Origin: a virus
Length of the DNA stretch: 64,000 nt
IMG/VR virus record: IMGVR_UViG_3300017917_005124
Coordinates: 31,438 to 95,437 of that record
Reading direction: 5' to 3' (one strand)
Under the pieces are notes generated by a model. The model saw only the letters and a program-made list of their open reading frames with translations, did not search any database and was not told the origin of the DNA. Positions 19,245 through 28,608 of the stretch are shown piece after piece; within the stretch, counting starts at the first letter, position 1; each line of letters begins with the position of its first letter. The translations under genes and the position numbers were made by a program.

Positions 19245-20630
19245 ATGGCAGATTTTAATAACAGTACATTTAATTCTTTTTTGCAGGAGGATGAGGATGA
19301 TAGAGAATTGGGTGTACATTATCAAAATAAGTTAATTAATGTATTTTGTAATGATAGGTCTGGATTTTCTGAGCAAATAATAGATGTTCTTAAGAGTGAT
19401 TATTTTGATGCATACCAAAAAATTCTTATTGAGCACGCTTTAAAGTATTATAAAGATAGAAGTACTATTATAAGGTTTGATACCCTTAGGGATAGAGTTT
19501 GTTTTAATGAGAAAGGTATAGTTAAGGAACATCTACTTGGTTTAATTGACAAAATTGAAGAAATAAAAGTTGAAGATAAAGCTGAGGTTCAGGAAACATC
19601 TACAGAATTTTTTGTTAAGAGAAATATGCGTGAGGCTATTCTTAGAGCAGCATCAAATTGGAAGAAAAATAAGTGGGATAGTATTTTGAAGGATTTTGAA
19701 GATGCTCTTAAAGCTGGGCAACCTAAAGATACTGGTCATGATTATTTTAGAGATGTAAATAAAAGACTCTCAAAAGATTTTAGGATACCAATACCTTGTA
19801 TGAATGGTCTTGATGAGTTAATTAGTGGTGGTCTATCTCCAGGTGAACTTGGAGTTGTGATTGCTCCACCTGGAGGAGGAAAATCAATGGCTCTTGTTAA
19901 ATTCGCATCAACTGCATTACTTGCAGGAAAGAAAGTTGTATACTACACCCTTGAGTTATCAGAAGAAGTTGTAGGACAAAGATTCGATGCCTGTATAAAT
20001 GATATAGGACTTAAGCATGTATGGGATTATCCAGAATATATATCAGAAAAGCTTGCAGACCTTGCAGAATTGGGTGGTGGATTAAAAATTAAAGAGTTTC
20101 TTGAGGGTAGTGTAACTGTTAATACTATAAAGGCGCATTTAAAAACTCTTGAAATAGAAGGTTTTATTCCTGATGTAATATTTGTTGACTACCTTGGGCT
20201 TATGAAGCCTCTTGGTTCATATGCAGAAAAGAGACATGCTTTAACAGATGTAGCTGAGGGGCTTAGGAATATTGCAAATAACATGAGGGTACCAATTTGG
20301 TCTGCTCATCAGACAAACAGAACAGCTATTCAAGAAGAGAAAATTAATACTTCACATATTGGAGAATCTCTTGGTATTATAGCAACTGTTGACCTTGCTC
20401 TTGGAATTGGTAGGCCAGATGAGATGAAGGATGAAAATCAAGCTATGCTTGGAATAATAAAAAATAGGCTTGGGCAAGATGGTATTTATAGGCTTATGAT
20501 ATTTGACACAAGAAGAGTTTTTCTTGAATTTGCAAATGAAAACGAAAATGGGATAGCTCAAACTTCTTCTTCGTATGTTGAGCCAGATTTGAATGAAATA
20601 AGTCTTTTTTTAGAACATAAAAATAATTAA
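19245..20630 (+). CDS. Replicative DNA helicase, DnaB/gp41 type
   Basis: The 461-residue protein has a helical N-terminal domain (1-160) and a RecA-like helicase core. The core shows CMNGLDELISGGL, a Walker A of form APPGGGKS near 207-214, and Walker B VIFVDYLGLM. The following SAHQTNR segment is the sensor typical of this family. It should form a hexameric 5'-3' helicase at the fork. No separate primase is seen in the window. Confidence 0.88.
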   Translation: MADFNNSTFNSFLQEDEDDRELGVHYQNKLINVFCNDRSGFSEQIIDVLKSDYFDAYQKILIEHALKYYKDRSTIIRFDTLRDRVCFNEKGIVKEHLLGLIDKIEEIKVEDKAEVQETSTEFFVKRNMREAILRAASNWKKNKWDSILKDFEDALKAGQPKDTGHDYFRDVNKRLSKDFRIPIPCMNGLDELISGGLSPGELGVVIAPPGGGKSMALVKFASTALLAGKKVVYYTLELSEEVVGQRFDACINDIGLKHVWDYPEYISEKLADLAELGGGLKIKEFLEGSVTVNTIKAHLKTLEIEGFIPDVIFVDYLGLMKPLGSYAEKRHALTDVAEGLRNIANNMRVPIWSAHQTNRTAIQEEKINTSHIGESLGIIATVDLALGIGRPDEMKDENQAMLGIIKNRLGQDGIYRLMIFDTRRVFLEFANENENGIAQTSSSYVEPDLNEISLFLEHKNN

Positions 20631-20730
20631 ATTTGCCTAAATTTTAATAGTATAGGTGTTATTGAAAAATAATTTAAAAATTTTCATGAATTATAAAATT
20701 TGTTATTTATTTATTAAAAAGAAAAAAAAT

Positions 20731-20850
20731 ATGAATGAATTGATACAAGAAAATAAGAATATGATTTTATTAAAAAATAATCTTGAATCATTTCCACACA
20801 TCTATTCATATTTTAATAATTTGTATTTAAAAAAAGAAAAAGAGACATAG
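20731..20850 (+). CDS. Small unknown protein, 39 aa
   Basis: ATG 20731 follows an A-rich leader and a TATTTATTTATTAAA-like box at about 20704, as true genes here do. The product is Asn/Leu/Lys-rich with no recognised motif. A longer in-frame extension to a GTG at 20656 has no such leader. It lies between the helicase and nrdB. Existence of the protein is only moderately supported. Confidence 0.4.
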   Translation: MNELIQENKNMILLKNNLESFPHIYSYFNNLYLKKEKET

Positions 20851-20957
20851 TTAAGTATGTTATTTTTAAATTTAATTTGGTATAATTTTATACTGAAATA
20901 GGATTTGTCGTCTAAAAAATTTTAAAAAGTAAAATAAAAAAGTAAAATAAAAATAAA

Positions 20958-21962
20958 ATGAATGTAGAAAAAAAAGAAGTAAATTTTATTGAACCGATTC
21001 TTAAGCCTAATGATAATAGGTTTGTATTATTCCCAATCCAACATGATGACATTTGGCAATTCTATAAGAAATCGGAGGCTAGCTTTTGGACTGCTGAGGA
21101 AATAGACCTCCTTCAAGACCTTAAGGATTGGGAAAATCTTAATGAAAATGAGAGATATTTTATAAAAAATGTTTTAGCTTTTTTTGCGGCATCAGATGGT
21201 ATAGTAAATGAAAATTTAGCAGAAAATTTTGTAAGCGAAGTTCAATATACTGAAGCGAAGTTTTTTTATGGTTTTCAGATTATGATGGAAAATATACACT
21301 CTGAGACTTACTCTTTATTAATTGACACTTATGTTGCAAAGGATAAAGATGAGAAGGATAGGTTGTTTAATGCAATAGAGACAATACCCGCTGTTAAGAA
21401 GAAGGCTGAGTGGGCTCTTAATTGGATTGAATCAGATAGTTTTGCTGAAAGGCTTATTGCATTTGCAGCAGTTGAGGGTATTTTCTTTTCTGGCTCATTT
21501 TGTTCTATTTTTTGGCTTAAGAAAAGGGGTTTGATGCCAGGACTTAGCTTTTCTAATGAGCTTATATCAAGAGATGAGGGGTTACATTGTGATTTTGCTG
21601 TTCACTTACACAATAATCACCTTGTTAATAAGGTGCCAGAATCAAGAATTAGAGAGATAATAGAATCTGCTCTTGAGATTGAGAAAGAATTTATCACAGA
21701 ATCTTTACCAGTAAGTCTTATTGGAATGAATTCTAAGTTGATGTCAGATTATCTTGAATATGTTGCTGATAGACTTATGATTGATTTGAAGTGTGCTCCT
21801 ATATATAAAACTGAAAATCCTTTTGATTTTATGTCAAATATTGCTCTTGAAAATAAGACGAACTTTTTCGAGAAAAGAGTTGCTGAGTATGCTAAGTCTG
21901 GAGTGGGAAGAAGCGTTGAAGATAATAAGCTATCTTTTGATGGTGATGATGATGATTTTTAA
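20958..21962 (+). CDS. nrdB: Ribonucleotide reductase class I, small subunit
   Basis: The 334-residue protein shows the R2 diiron pattern: Asp in [12 protein letters not shown], Glu in [11 protein letters not shown], Glu/His in MENIHSE, Glu in AAVEGIFF and Glu/His in RDEGLHCDF. These residues hold the metal cofactor that generates the radical for the large subunit. The acidic tail DDDDF is the usual contact with NrdA, whose gene starts 24 bases downstream. It supplies dNTPs for phage replication. Confidence 0.93.
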   Translation: MNVEKKEVNFIEPILKPNDNRFVLFPIQHDDIWQFYKKSEASFWTAEEIDLLQDLKDWENLNENERYFIKNVLAFFAASDGIVNENLAENFVSEVQYTEAKFFYGFQIMMENIHSETYSLLIDTYVAKDKDEKDRLFNAIETIPAVKKKAEWALNWIESDSFAERLIAFAAVEGIFFSGSFCSIFWLKKRGLMPGLSFSNELISRDEGLHCDFAVHLHNNHLVNKVPESRIREIIESALEIEKEFITESLPVSLIGMNSKLMSDYLEYVADRLMIDLKCAPIYKTENPFDFMSNIALENKTNFFEKRVAEYAKSGVGRSVEDNKLSFDGDDDDF

Positions 21963-21985
21963 ACAAACAATACAAACAATATAAA

Positions 21986-24900
21986 ATGAAAGTAATTAAG
22001 AGAGATGGCTCAGAAGAGGGTGTGAAATTTGATAAAATTTCAGCGAGAATAAAAAAACAAACTTACGGATTAGATTCTGAATTTATAGATTATCTTGAGG
22101 TATCTAAGAAGGTTATTTCTGGTGTATATGATGGTGTTACATCTAAGGAACTTGATAACCTTGCGGCAGAGACAGCGGCTGCAATGACAAGGATTCACCC
22201 AGACTATTCAATACTTGCAGCAAGAATTGCAATATCCTCACTAAAGAAAGAAACAAAGAAAAGCTTCAAGGAGACTATAGAAGATTTGTATAATCACATT
22301 AGCAAAGAAACAAATCAACATGCTCCAATGGTGTCAGAGGAATTATATAATCTAGTTCAAAATCATCACAAGAAAATAGAATCAATGATTGTTCATGATA
22401 GAGATTTTGATTTTGAGTATTTTGGGTATAAGACTCTTGAAAGGTCTTACTTATTGAAAATAGATAATAAGATAGTAGAAACACCACAACACTTGTATTT
22501 AAGAGTTGCTCTTGGGATATGGGGAGATAATTTTGAACAAGCTCAAAAGACTTATGAGCTTTTATCAACTGGAGAATTTACTCATGCTACACCAACATTG
22601 TTCAACTCAGGAACTCAGAAACCACAGTTATCTTCATGTTTTCTTGTTGGAAACAAAGGTGATGATATTGATGGGTTATTTGATACATTAAAGGATGTTG
22701 CTAAGATTTCTAAGTGGGCTGGAGGAATTGGTCTACATGTTCATGATGTAAGGGCTAGAGGTTCTTATATTAAGGGCACAGGAGGTAAGTCAGATGGTCT
22801 TTTGCCTATGATGAAAACTTATAACGAAGTTGCAAAGTGGATAAATCAATGTTTTGCTCCAGAAACACTTATTTATACAAATGATGGAGTCAAGAGAATT
22901 GAGGACTTAAAAGAAGGAGAGCTTGTTTTAACTAAGGATGGAAAATATTGTGAAGTTGGAGAGGTTATGAGTTATAATCAAGTTGGAGGTATGCTTGAAA
23001 TTGAAACAAAATCAACGTTAAAACCCCTTAGACTAACTGATGAGCACCCTTTATTCGCATTTAAAAATACATACAATAGAATTGGACGCTCAAATGATGA
23101 GTACATAAATCAATTAGAAAAAGGAATAATATCTCCTAGCTGGATTGACAGTGGTGAATTAAAAGTTGGAGATTTTATTGGAAAAGCAATACCTAAAGAA
23201 GTTATTGATGTGGAATTTTTTTCTGAGGAAGATGCATTTATTTATGGTTTATTACTTGGAGATGGTCATATAAGCGGATATGAAGTAGGTATATCTTTTA
23301 ATGAAATAACTAATTCTGATAGTTTATTTATTGTAAGAAATTACTTAGTTGATAGAGATATTAAATTTTGGGAAGCAAAAAGTGAATCTGAATTTTATTT
23401 ACAAATTAGATTTTCTTTGAGTAATTTACCTTGGTTAAATGAAGATTTGCTATATGATGAACAAGGAAATAAAAGGTTACATAATTCTTTATCTCACTTA
23501 CCTCTAAATAAGAGTTTGCAAATAATTAATGGATTAATTAAATCAGATGGGGGTGTGTATAGAAGAAATGAAATTCATTTTTATAATACCTCAGAAGTTT
23601 TGGTAGAAAATTTATCTTATCAAATTTTGAGATTTAAAGTTCCGACCTATGGTTCTTGGGTTGAGCGAGAAAATAATAGTAAATACATTTTAGAACATGG
23701 ATGTAAAAAAGAGCTCACATTATCTTGCGACCTTAGAATCCCTGCCTTCAAAGAATTATCTGAAATACTTAATATAGAACAGGTTGAGCGTAAAAATTGG
23801 ATTGTTTGGGATGGTATTTTATATACAAGAATAACATCAGTTAAAATGATTGAGGATTATAATGGGAGAGTTTATGATTTAAAAATAAAAGAAAATTTTG
23901 AAGACCCATCCTATACATTATCTTCCGCATTGGTTCACAATGGAGGAAAGCGAAAAGGTTCTTTTGCGGTATATCTTGAGCCATGGCACCTGGATGTAGA
24001 GGAGTTTATAGATTTGCGAAAAAACCACGGTAAAGAAGAAGTTAGGGCGAGGGATTTGTTTTTAGCTCTTTGGATTCCTGATTTATTTATGAAAAGAGTT
24101 CAAGATGACTTAGAGTGGACATTAATGTGTCCTAATGAGTGTCCAGGCCTTTCTGATGTGTATGATATTTATCCAGAATATGATGAGGAAGGTGAAATAA
24201 CAAATTCTGAAGAAGTAAATTTAGCATTTACTGAATTGTATGAAAAGTATGAGCTAGAGAATAAAGGTAGAAAAACTATTAAGGCAAGAGAACTTTGGGC
24301 CAAGATACTTGATGCTCAGATTGAAACTGGAACCCCATATGTTTTATACAAAGATGCTGCAAATAAAAAGAGCAATCAAAAAAATATAGGAACCATCAAG
24401 TCTTCGAATTTATGTACAGAAATAATGGAAGTTTCAACTCCAGAAGAACAAGCTGTATGTAACTTAGCTTCTATAGCTCTTCCTAAGATGGTTGTTATTC
24501 CTCAAGGAAAAGTTAAATCTAAAGACAAATCCTTGAGAGGATATGATTTCCAAAGGCTATATGAAGTTGCATATCAAACAGCAGTCAATCTTAATAGAGT
24601 AATTGATATTAACTGGTATCCAACAGAAGAGACAAGAAGGTCAAATATGAGACACAGACCTATTGGGATAGGTGTTCAGGGCTTAGCTGATACATTTGCT
24701 ATGCTTGGGTTACCTTTTGAATCTGATGCAGCCAAAAAGCTTAATAAGGATATTTTTGAGACAATCTACTTTGCAGCTATGACAGCTTCAAATGATATGT
24801 CCAAGAAATCATATAGAGCCGAATCAGCTTCTACTGAAGATGTTAGCTTCACAATTGGGGCGTACTCAACTTTTGTTGGCTCTCCATTGTCTGAAGGAAA

Positions 24901-25660
24901 ATTCCAATTTGATATGTGGGGAATTGATGAGTCAATGCTTTCTGGTCTTTGGGATTGGTCTAAGCTTAGAAAATCAGTGGTTAAGTATGGTGTGAAAAAC
25001 TCATTATTGCTTGCTCCAATGCCAACAGCATCTACAGCTCAAATTCTTGGAAACAATGAGTGCTTCGAGCCATATACAAATAACATTTATAAGAGAAATA
25101 CTCTTTCTGGGGAATTTGTTGTTGTAAATAGGCACTTGGTTGAAGATTTAATAAACATTGACCTTTGGAATGATGAGATAAGAATAAAAATCATTCAAAA
25201 CAATGGTTCAATTCAAACTATTGCAGAAATTCCTGCAGAAATACGTGAGGCCTACAAGACGGTTTGGGAGATGAAGGCAAGTAACTTAATTGATATGGCT
25301 GCAGATAGAGGGGCATTTATTTGTCAATCTCAGTCTATGAATTTATTTATTAGAGATGCAAATGTAGCTAAGTTAAATAAAGCATTATTCTACGCTTGGT
25401 CTAAGGGTCTTAAAACTGGAATGTATTACCTTAGAAGTAATGCTCAATCTGAGGCTAAGAAGTCTCTTGGAGAAAACATATCATCAGAAGTGTCTGAGTC
25501 AATTACAACTGAATCAGTAGCGCCTGCGATGATTCAAGCAATGGTTTCTAATATTATTGAGACACCTTCAGTAGAACTATCAGATGCTGAGTCTGAGGCG
25601 ATGAGAGGTTTGACTTGTAGTTTGGATTCTCCTGAAAATTGTGATTCCTGCGGTGCGTAG
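21986..25660 (+). CDS. nrdA: Ribonucleotide reductase class I, large subunit, interrupted in frame by an intein
   Basis: The frame encodes 1,224 residues: an N-terminal ATP-cone (1-90), the reductase barrel and a C-terminal redox tail ending CDSCGA. Residues 289-652 are an intein, so the host protein would be 860 residues, normal for NrdA. Conserved pieces include SSCFLV, GKRKGSFAVYLEPWH, MCPNECPGL, NLCTEIMEVS and PTASTAQILGN. It reduces ribonucleotides with NrdB. Removing the intein joins INQ to GGKRKG, matching the usual QGG motif. The residue after the intein is Gly rather than Cys, Ser or Thr, so splicing is in doubt. Confidence 0.93.
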   Translation: MKVIKRDGSEEGVKFDKISARIKKQTYGLDSEFIDYLEVSKKVISGVYDGVTSKELDNLAAETAAAMTRIHPDYSILAARIAISSLKKETKKSFKETIEDLYNHISKETNQHAPMVSEELYNLVQNHHKKIESMIVHDRDFDFEYFGYKTLERSYLLKIDNKIVETPQHLYLRVALGIWGDNFEQAQKTYELLSTGEFTHATPTLFNSGTQKPQLSSCFLVGNKGDDIDGLFDTLKDVAKISKWAGGIGLHVHDVRARGSYIKGTGGKSDGLLPMMKTYNEVAKWINQCFAPETLIYTNDGVKRIEDLKEGELVLTKDGKYCEVGEVMSYNQVGGMLEIETKSTLKPLRLTDEHPLFAFKNTYNRIGRSNDEYINQLEKGIISPSWIDSGELKVGDFIGKAIPKEVIDVEFFSEEDAFIYGLLLGDGHISGYEVGISFNEITNSDSLFIVRNYLVDRDIKFWEAKSESEFYLQIRFSLSNLPWLNEDLLYDEQGNKRLHNSLSHLPLNKSLQIINGLIKSDGGVYRRNEIHFYNTSEVLVENLSYQILRFKVPTYGSWVERENNSKYILEHGCKKELTLSCDLRIPAFKELSEILNIEQVERKNWIVWDGILYTRITSVKMIEDYNGRVYDLKIKENFEDPSYTLSSALVHNGGKRKGSFAVYLEPWHLDVEEFIDLRKNHGKEEVRARDLFLALWIPDLFMKRVQDDLEWTLMCPNECPGLSDVYDIYPEYDEEGEITNSEEVNLAFTELYEKYELENKGRKTIKARELWAKILDAQIETGTPYVLYKDAANKKSNQKNIGTIKSSNLCTEIMEVSTPEEQAVCNLASIALPKMVVIPQGKVKSKDKSLRGYDFQRLYEVAYQTAVNLNRVIDINWYPTEETRRSNMRHRPIGIGVQGLADTFAMLGLPFESDAAKKLNKDIFETIYFAAMTASNDMSKKSYRAESASTEDVSFTIGAYSTFVGSPLSEGKFQFDMWGIDESMLSGLWDWSKLRKSVVKYGVKNSLLLAPMPTASTAQILGNNECFEPYTNNIYKRNTLSGEFVVVNRHLVEDLINIDLWNDEIRIKIIQNNGSIQTIAEIPAEIREAYKTVWEMKASNLIDMAADRGAFICQSQSMNLFIRDANVAKLNKALFYAWSKGLKTGMYYLRSNAQSEAKKSLGENISSEVSESITTESVAPAMIQAMVSNIIETPSVELSDAESEAMRGLTCSLDSPENCDSCGA
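22850..23941 (+). other. Intein in NrdA with LAGLIDADG endonuclease domain
   Basis: The 364-residue insert starts with Cys in CFAPETLIYTNDG (block A), continues with LTDEHPLF (block B, catalytic Thr/His region), and ends with YDLKI (block F) and VHN (block G, His-Asn). Two dodecapeptide motifs, IYGLLLGDG and INGLIKSDGG, mark an intact-looking LAGLIDADG homing endonuclease. All canonical splicing residues are present on the intein side, but the +1 extein residue is Gly. Boundaries are set by the NrdA family motif on both sides. Confidence 0.88.
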
Positions 25661-25705
25661 CTTATAGATTATATCTTGATTGTTGTTTAATCTGTGGTTT
25701 TTAAA

Positions 25706-25750
25706 AATTCCATACTTTTATAATAAAATATAAAGGTATGGAATTTTTTT
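25706..25750 (+). terminator. Rho-independent terminator after nrdA
   Basis: AATTCCATACTTTTA pairs with TAAAGGTATGGAATT (one G-T pair) and runs into a T tract. Confidence 0.85.
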
Positions 25751-26019
25751 ATGTACTTAAAAGTAAAAAAATAAAGGATTAGACATGCTTAAATTATAAG
25801 GAGAAACTAAGGAGAAAATTCCAGATTCAATAAAAGGAAAAGCTTTCTATTTATAAATTAAGAAAGAAAGGTCATCAAACAGTTGAATAGAGATTTAGAA
25901 AACTTATATAAAATTACGTAAGTTTTTTGAACGGTTGGGATAAATATATAAATTTATTTTAATGTTATTTATTTGATTTATAAAAAACATTTTCTTATAT
26001 TTTTATAAAATTAGAAATC
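25751..26019 (+). other. Non-coding stretch, possibly a decayed gene
   Basis: No frame longer than about 20 codons is open. A short stretch near 25812-25845 reads like protein (KEKIPDSIKGKAFYL) before hitting stops, and a second piece follows in another frame, which suggests a decayed small gene. A hairpin AAAACTTA/TAAGTTTT followed by T at 25899-25928 may be a second terminator. The last 70 bases are plain A+T-rich sequence before the next gene. Confidence 0.3.
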
Positions 26020-26211
26020 ATGAAAAAACCAAAAAGCAAAGAAAAGCAAATAGCAGCAAATAAGAGAGGCGCTAAGAGAAGTGAAAGACTTAGGGATTCT
26101 AGAAAAAAGGTAGCCAAAAAAAGAGAAGAGCTGATAAATAAAAGAAAGGCAGAGAAAGAAAAGTTTCTTAAATTTATGATGAAATTAGAAGAGGCTAGAA
26201 ATAGGGCTTAG
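26020..26211 (+). CDS. Small, very basic helical protein, 63 aa
   Basis: About half the residues are Lys, Arg or Glu, arranged as one long predicted helix with a basic N-terminal half. Such proteins often bind nucleic acid, but I do not recognise a family. The gene has an A-rich leader and is closed at once by a strong terminator, so it is its own transcription unit. Confidence 0.6.
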   Translation: MKKPKSKEKQIAANKRGAKRSERLRDSRKKVAKKREELINKRKAEKEKFLKFMMKLEEARNRA

Positions 26212-26220
26212 TATGTTTTA

Positions 26221-26258
26221 AAAAAAGGTATTTGATGTATTCAAATACCTTTTTTTTT
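26221..26258 (+). terminator. Rho-independent terminator
   Basis: AAAAAAGGTATTTG and CAAATACCTTTTTT form a long perfect stem around a 7-base loop with T tract. Confidence 0.9.
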
Positions 26259-26260
26259 AC

Positions 26261-26273
26261 TATTTATAATAAA
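26261..26273 (+). promoter_or_regulatory. Late promoter-like box TATTTATAATAAA
   Basis: A perfect copy begins right after the terminator tract and lies 12 bases before ATG 26286. Confidence 0.65.
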
Positions 26274-26285
26274 GTATTTTCTAAA

Positions 26286-26597
26286 ATGAAAGAATTAAGA
26301 GAAGAAATATTGTGTGTCTTAAAAAATGCGCTTTTAAGTGAAGAAGTTTCTGTGCCACAAAATACTGAAACTCAAAATGTGAAACCAAAATCTCAAGCTA
26401 TAAGATTCAATCCTGGTCTTGAAAATGAATATATTGTTACATTTTCAGAAAGAGGATTTTTGATTGATAATACAAGAATGAGTTTTGAGGAAATAGAAAA
26501 TGCCTTATCTAAGGAGTATTTTATAACACTAAAAGGCGGAACTGTTTTAGACTTAGTTAAAATGCAACAGATTTTAAAATATAAAGATAGGTATTGA
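26286..26597 (+). CDS. Unknown late protein with N-terminal propeptide-like helix, 103 aa
   Basis: The first residues (MKELREEILCVLKNALLSEE) form an amphipathic helix like that at the N terminus of several other proteins in this window, which I interpret as a capsid-targeting propeptide. The rest shows a compact alpha/beta region with no family I know. ATG 26286 is preferred over an upstream in-frame start inside the terminator because the late-type box precedes it. The next gene starts two bases after its stop. Confidence 0.6.
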   Translation: MKELREEILCVLKNALLSEEVSVPQNTETQNVKPKSQAIRFNPGLENEYIVTFSERGFLIDNTRMSFEEIENALSKEYFITLKGGTVLDLVKMQQILKYKDRY

Positions 26598-26598
26598 G

Positions 26599-27246
26599 AT
26601 GGATATAAGAGATGAGATAAGAAGTATATTAAAAGAGGTTTTTTCAGAAGCAGCTCCTACAAAGCATTATAAAGATAGAGTTGAGGGTAGATTAAAAAGT
26701 ACTGAATACACGAGACCAACATTCAATTATAATGAAGTTGAAAATCAAATTAATATTCTTAAGAATACGAATTTTGACCCCCAAGAGTCATTTGCAATTT
26801 TTTTAAAATCATTCCCAGTCACTTATGCTTCTAAGGACCCATATGATGATAAAATATCAGTTGGAGATGAGCTTTGGGCTGTAGTAAGAAGTAATGAGAT
26901 TACCACTATTTTCTTCAGAAACTCAAGTCAAAGAAATGTACCAGTAAAGGGGGTTGATAATACATTGGAAATAAAGACTCTATATAAAAATTATGTAGAA
27001 AAAGAAAAGAATCAAGATGGGACTGTAGACTTTTCTATTTATTCAAAAAATCAATCAAATAGAAGAGGTCCTGGTAGAAAAAAAATAGAAATTGACTTAC
27101 CTATTGTAGATATTGATGGTTCTAAGTGGTATATTGACCAAGAAAATGAGAAGATAATATTTGTAAAAAATACAAAAAAAGAGATATCTTTTGATAATCT
27201 AAAGGAAGAGTATTTAGAAAAGATAATAGACGCTGTGACTTCATAA
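26599..27246 (+). CDS. Unknown late protein with propeptide-like N terminus, 215 aa
   Basis: It begins MDIRDEIRSILKEVFSEAAP, the same kind of helix as its upstream neighbour, ending in FSE|A, which fits a T4-type prohead protease site (hydrophobic-x-Glu, small residue). The body is a mixed alpha/beta protein of unknown fold. The two genes form a short late operon ended by the terminator at 27272. Packaging into the capsid is inference from the N terminus. Confidence 0.65.
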   Translation: MDIRDEIRSILKEVFSEAAPTKHYKDRVEGRLKSTEYTRPTFNYNEVENQINILKNTNFDPQESFAIFLKSFPVTYASKDPYDDKISVGDELWAVVRSNEITTIFFRNSSQRNVPVKGVDNTLEIKTLYKNYVEKEKNQDGTVDFSIYSKNQSNRRGPGRKKIEIDLPIVDIDGSKWYIDQENEKIIFVKNTKKEISFDNLKEEYLEKIIDAVTS

Positions 27247-27271
27247 AAAAATAAATTTATTTTTTTTTTAA

Positions 27272-27308
27272 AAAATAGACTCTTTAATTTGTTTAAGAGT
27301 CTATTTTT
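27272..27308 (+). terminator. Rho-independent terminator
   Basis: AAAATAGACTCTTTAA and TTAAGAGTCTATTTT pair perfectly around a short loop. Confidence 0.9.
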
Positions 27309-27311
27309 GTT

Positions 27312-27319
27312 TATATTTG
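27312..27319 (+). promoter_or_regulatory. Bacteroidetes-type promoter -7 box TATATTTG
   Basis: The box lies a few bases after the terminator and 23 bases before ATG 27343; it likely drives the sigma factor operon. Confidence 0.65.
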
Positions 27320-27342
27320 CATATAACATAAAATATGTAGTA

Positions 27343-27708
27343 ATGGATAGTGAATTGAAAGAAGATAGTGGTTTTAAAGGGGTTTTTCCTGGTACAGCAA
27401 ATAATCAAAAAGATAGTAATTTGAGTGCATTAGAATCTGTAGAGTCTAAACAAAATAGCGGTGTGACTAACGATTCTAAGACTTATATTAAGTTAGAGAC
27501 AAAAAATTCCCAAGGTCAATTATCAGGTGTTCTTGAAATTGATTTAATTAGTTTTAGAGAAAAAGGGCAAGAGAGCAGATATCTTTCTATAAATACATTA
27601 GGTTCAGATTCTATTGGCGAATCTAGCAATACTATTATATCAATAGACAACGAATTGGATTTTAATAGATTTAAAAAATTCATTTCAGAATTAAATTGGA
27701 ATGATTAA
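27343..27708 (+). CDS. Unknown acidic protein upstream of the sigma factor, 121 aa
   Basis: ATG 27343 is used because the upstream part of the open frame spans the terminator and promoter. The first 45 residues are Ser/Asn/Glu-rich and probably disordered; the remainder predicts a strand-rich small domain. I do not recognise it. It is the first gene of the operon with the sigma factor (nine bases apart), so it could be a partner or regulator of that factor, but nothing in the sequence proves it. Confidence 0.6.
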   Translation: MDSELKEDSGFKGVFPGTANNQKDSNLSALESVESKQNSGVTNDSKTYIKLETKNSQGQLSGVLEIDLISFREKGQESRYLSINTLGSDSIGESSNTIISIDNELDFNRFKKFISELNWND

Positions 27709-27717
27709 TTTTGTATC

Positions 27718-28608
27718 ATGAAGTTGGAAGAAAATTTAAATAAAGATAGCATTTCTTTAAAGAATTATTTTAAAGAAGTAAGAAAACTAGAGTTATTAGG
27801 TGCTAAAGAACAAATAGAGCTTGCTACACAGGCTAAAAATGGTGATAGCATAGCTATGAAAAAGCTAATAGAAAGTAATTTAAGGTTTGTATTAAGGGTT
27901 GCAAAAGAGTATTCTTACACAGGAATCCCATTAGAAGACTTAATCCAAGAGGGTAATTTTGGAATTATAAAGGCAGTAGAAAAGTTTGACGAGAGTAAGG
28001 GGTTAAATTTTATTTCTTATGCGGTATGGTGGATTAGACAATCTATAATGCAATCTGCGTATGACAATGGGAATGCTGTAAGGTTGCCTGTTAATAGAAT
28101 TAATATTATAAACAAAGTATCTAAGGCTAATGAGATTTTATCCAAAGAGCTTGGTAGAGAACCATCTCCAAGTGAGATTATTGATTTTTATAAAAAGGAA
28201 GAAAATGGAGAATTTCAAATAACTGAGAAAGATATTAGAAGTTCGTATTCAGATGGTAATTATAGTGTTTCATTAAATTCGACTATAACAGAGGAATCAG
28301 GCTCAATAGAGTTACATGAATTAATTGAAGGTGATGGTTTTAGTGAATTAGAGAATGATGTTAATAAAGATTCTCTTAAGTTTGAAATTGATGAAGTTCT
28401 TGATGGGTTATCTAAGAGAGAATCAGATATTCTTAAAATGTATTTTGGAATAGGTGATAAAAAGGAAATGACTTTAGCTGAGATTGGTGAAGAGATAGGT
28501 ATAACAAATGAGAGGGTTAGGCAAATTAAGGAGTTTGCTTTAAAAAAATTAAGAACATACAATAATAGTTGTAAATTAAAAGAGTTTTTAAGTTGTCAAA
28601 TAAAATGA
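27718..28608 (+). CDS. RNA polymerase sigma factor, Bacteroidetes primary (RpoD) type
   Basis: The 296-residue protein has region 1.2/2 (ISLKNYFKEVRKLELL, SNLRFVLRVAKEY), region 2.3-2.4 (EGNFGIIKAVEKFDESKGLN, ISYAVWWIRQSI), region 3 (REPSPSEI) and a region 4 helix-turn-helix (MTLAEIGEEIGITNERVRQI). It lacks the long N-terminal region of Proteobacterial RpoD, as Bacteroidetes primary sigmas do. It should bind host RNA polymerase and redirect it. It could read the TAnnTTTG or the bipartite promoters described here; which one is not decidable from sequence. Confidence 0.88.
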   Translation: MKLEENLNKDSISLKNYFKEVRKLELLGAKEQIELATQAKNGDSIAMKKLIESNLRFVLRVAKEYSYTGIPLEDLIQEGNFGIIKAVEKFDESKGLNFISYAVWWIRQSIMQSAYDNGNAVRLPVNRINIINKVSKANEILSKELGREPSPSEIIDFYKKEENGEFQITEKDIRSSYSDGNYSVSLNSTITEESGSIELHELIEGDGFSELENDVNKDSLKFEIDEVLDGLSKRESDILKMYFGIGDKKEMTLAEIGEEIGITNERVRQIKEFALKKLRTYNNSCKLKEFLSCQIK

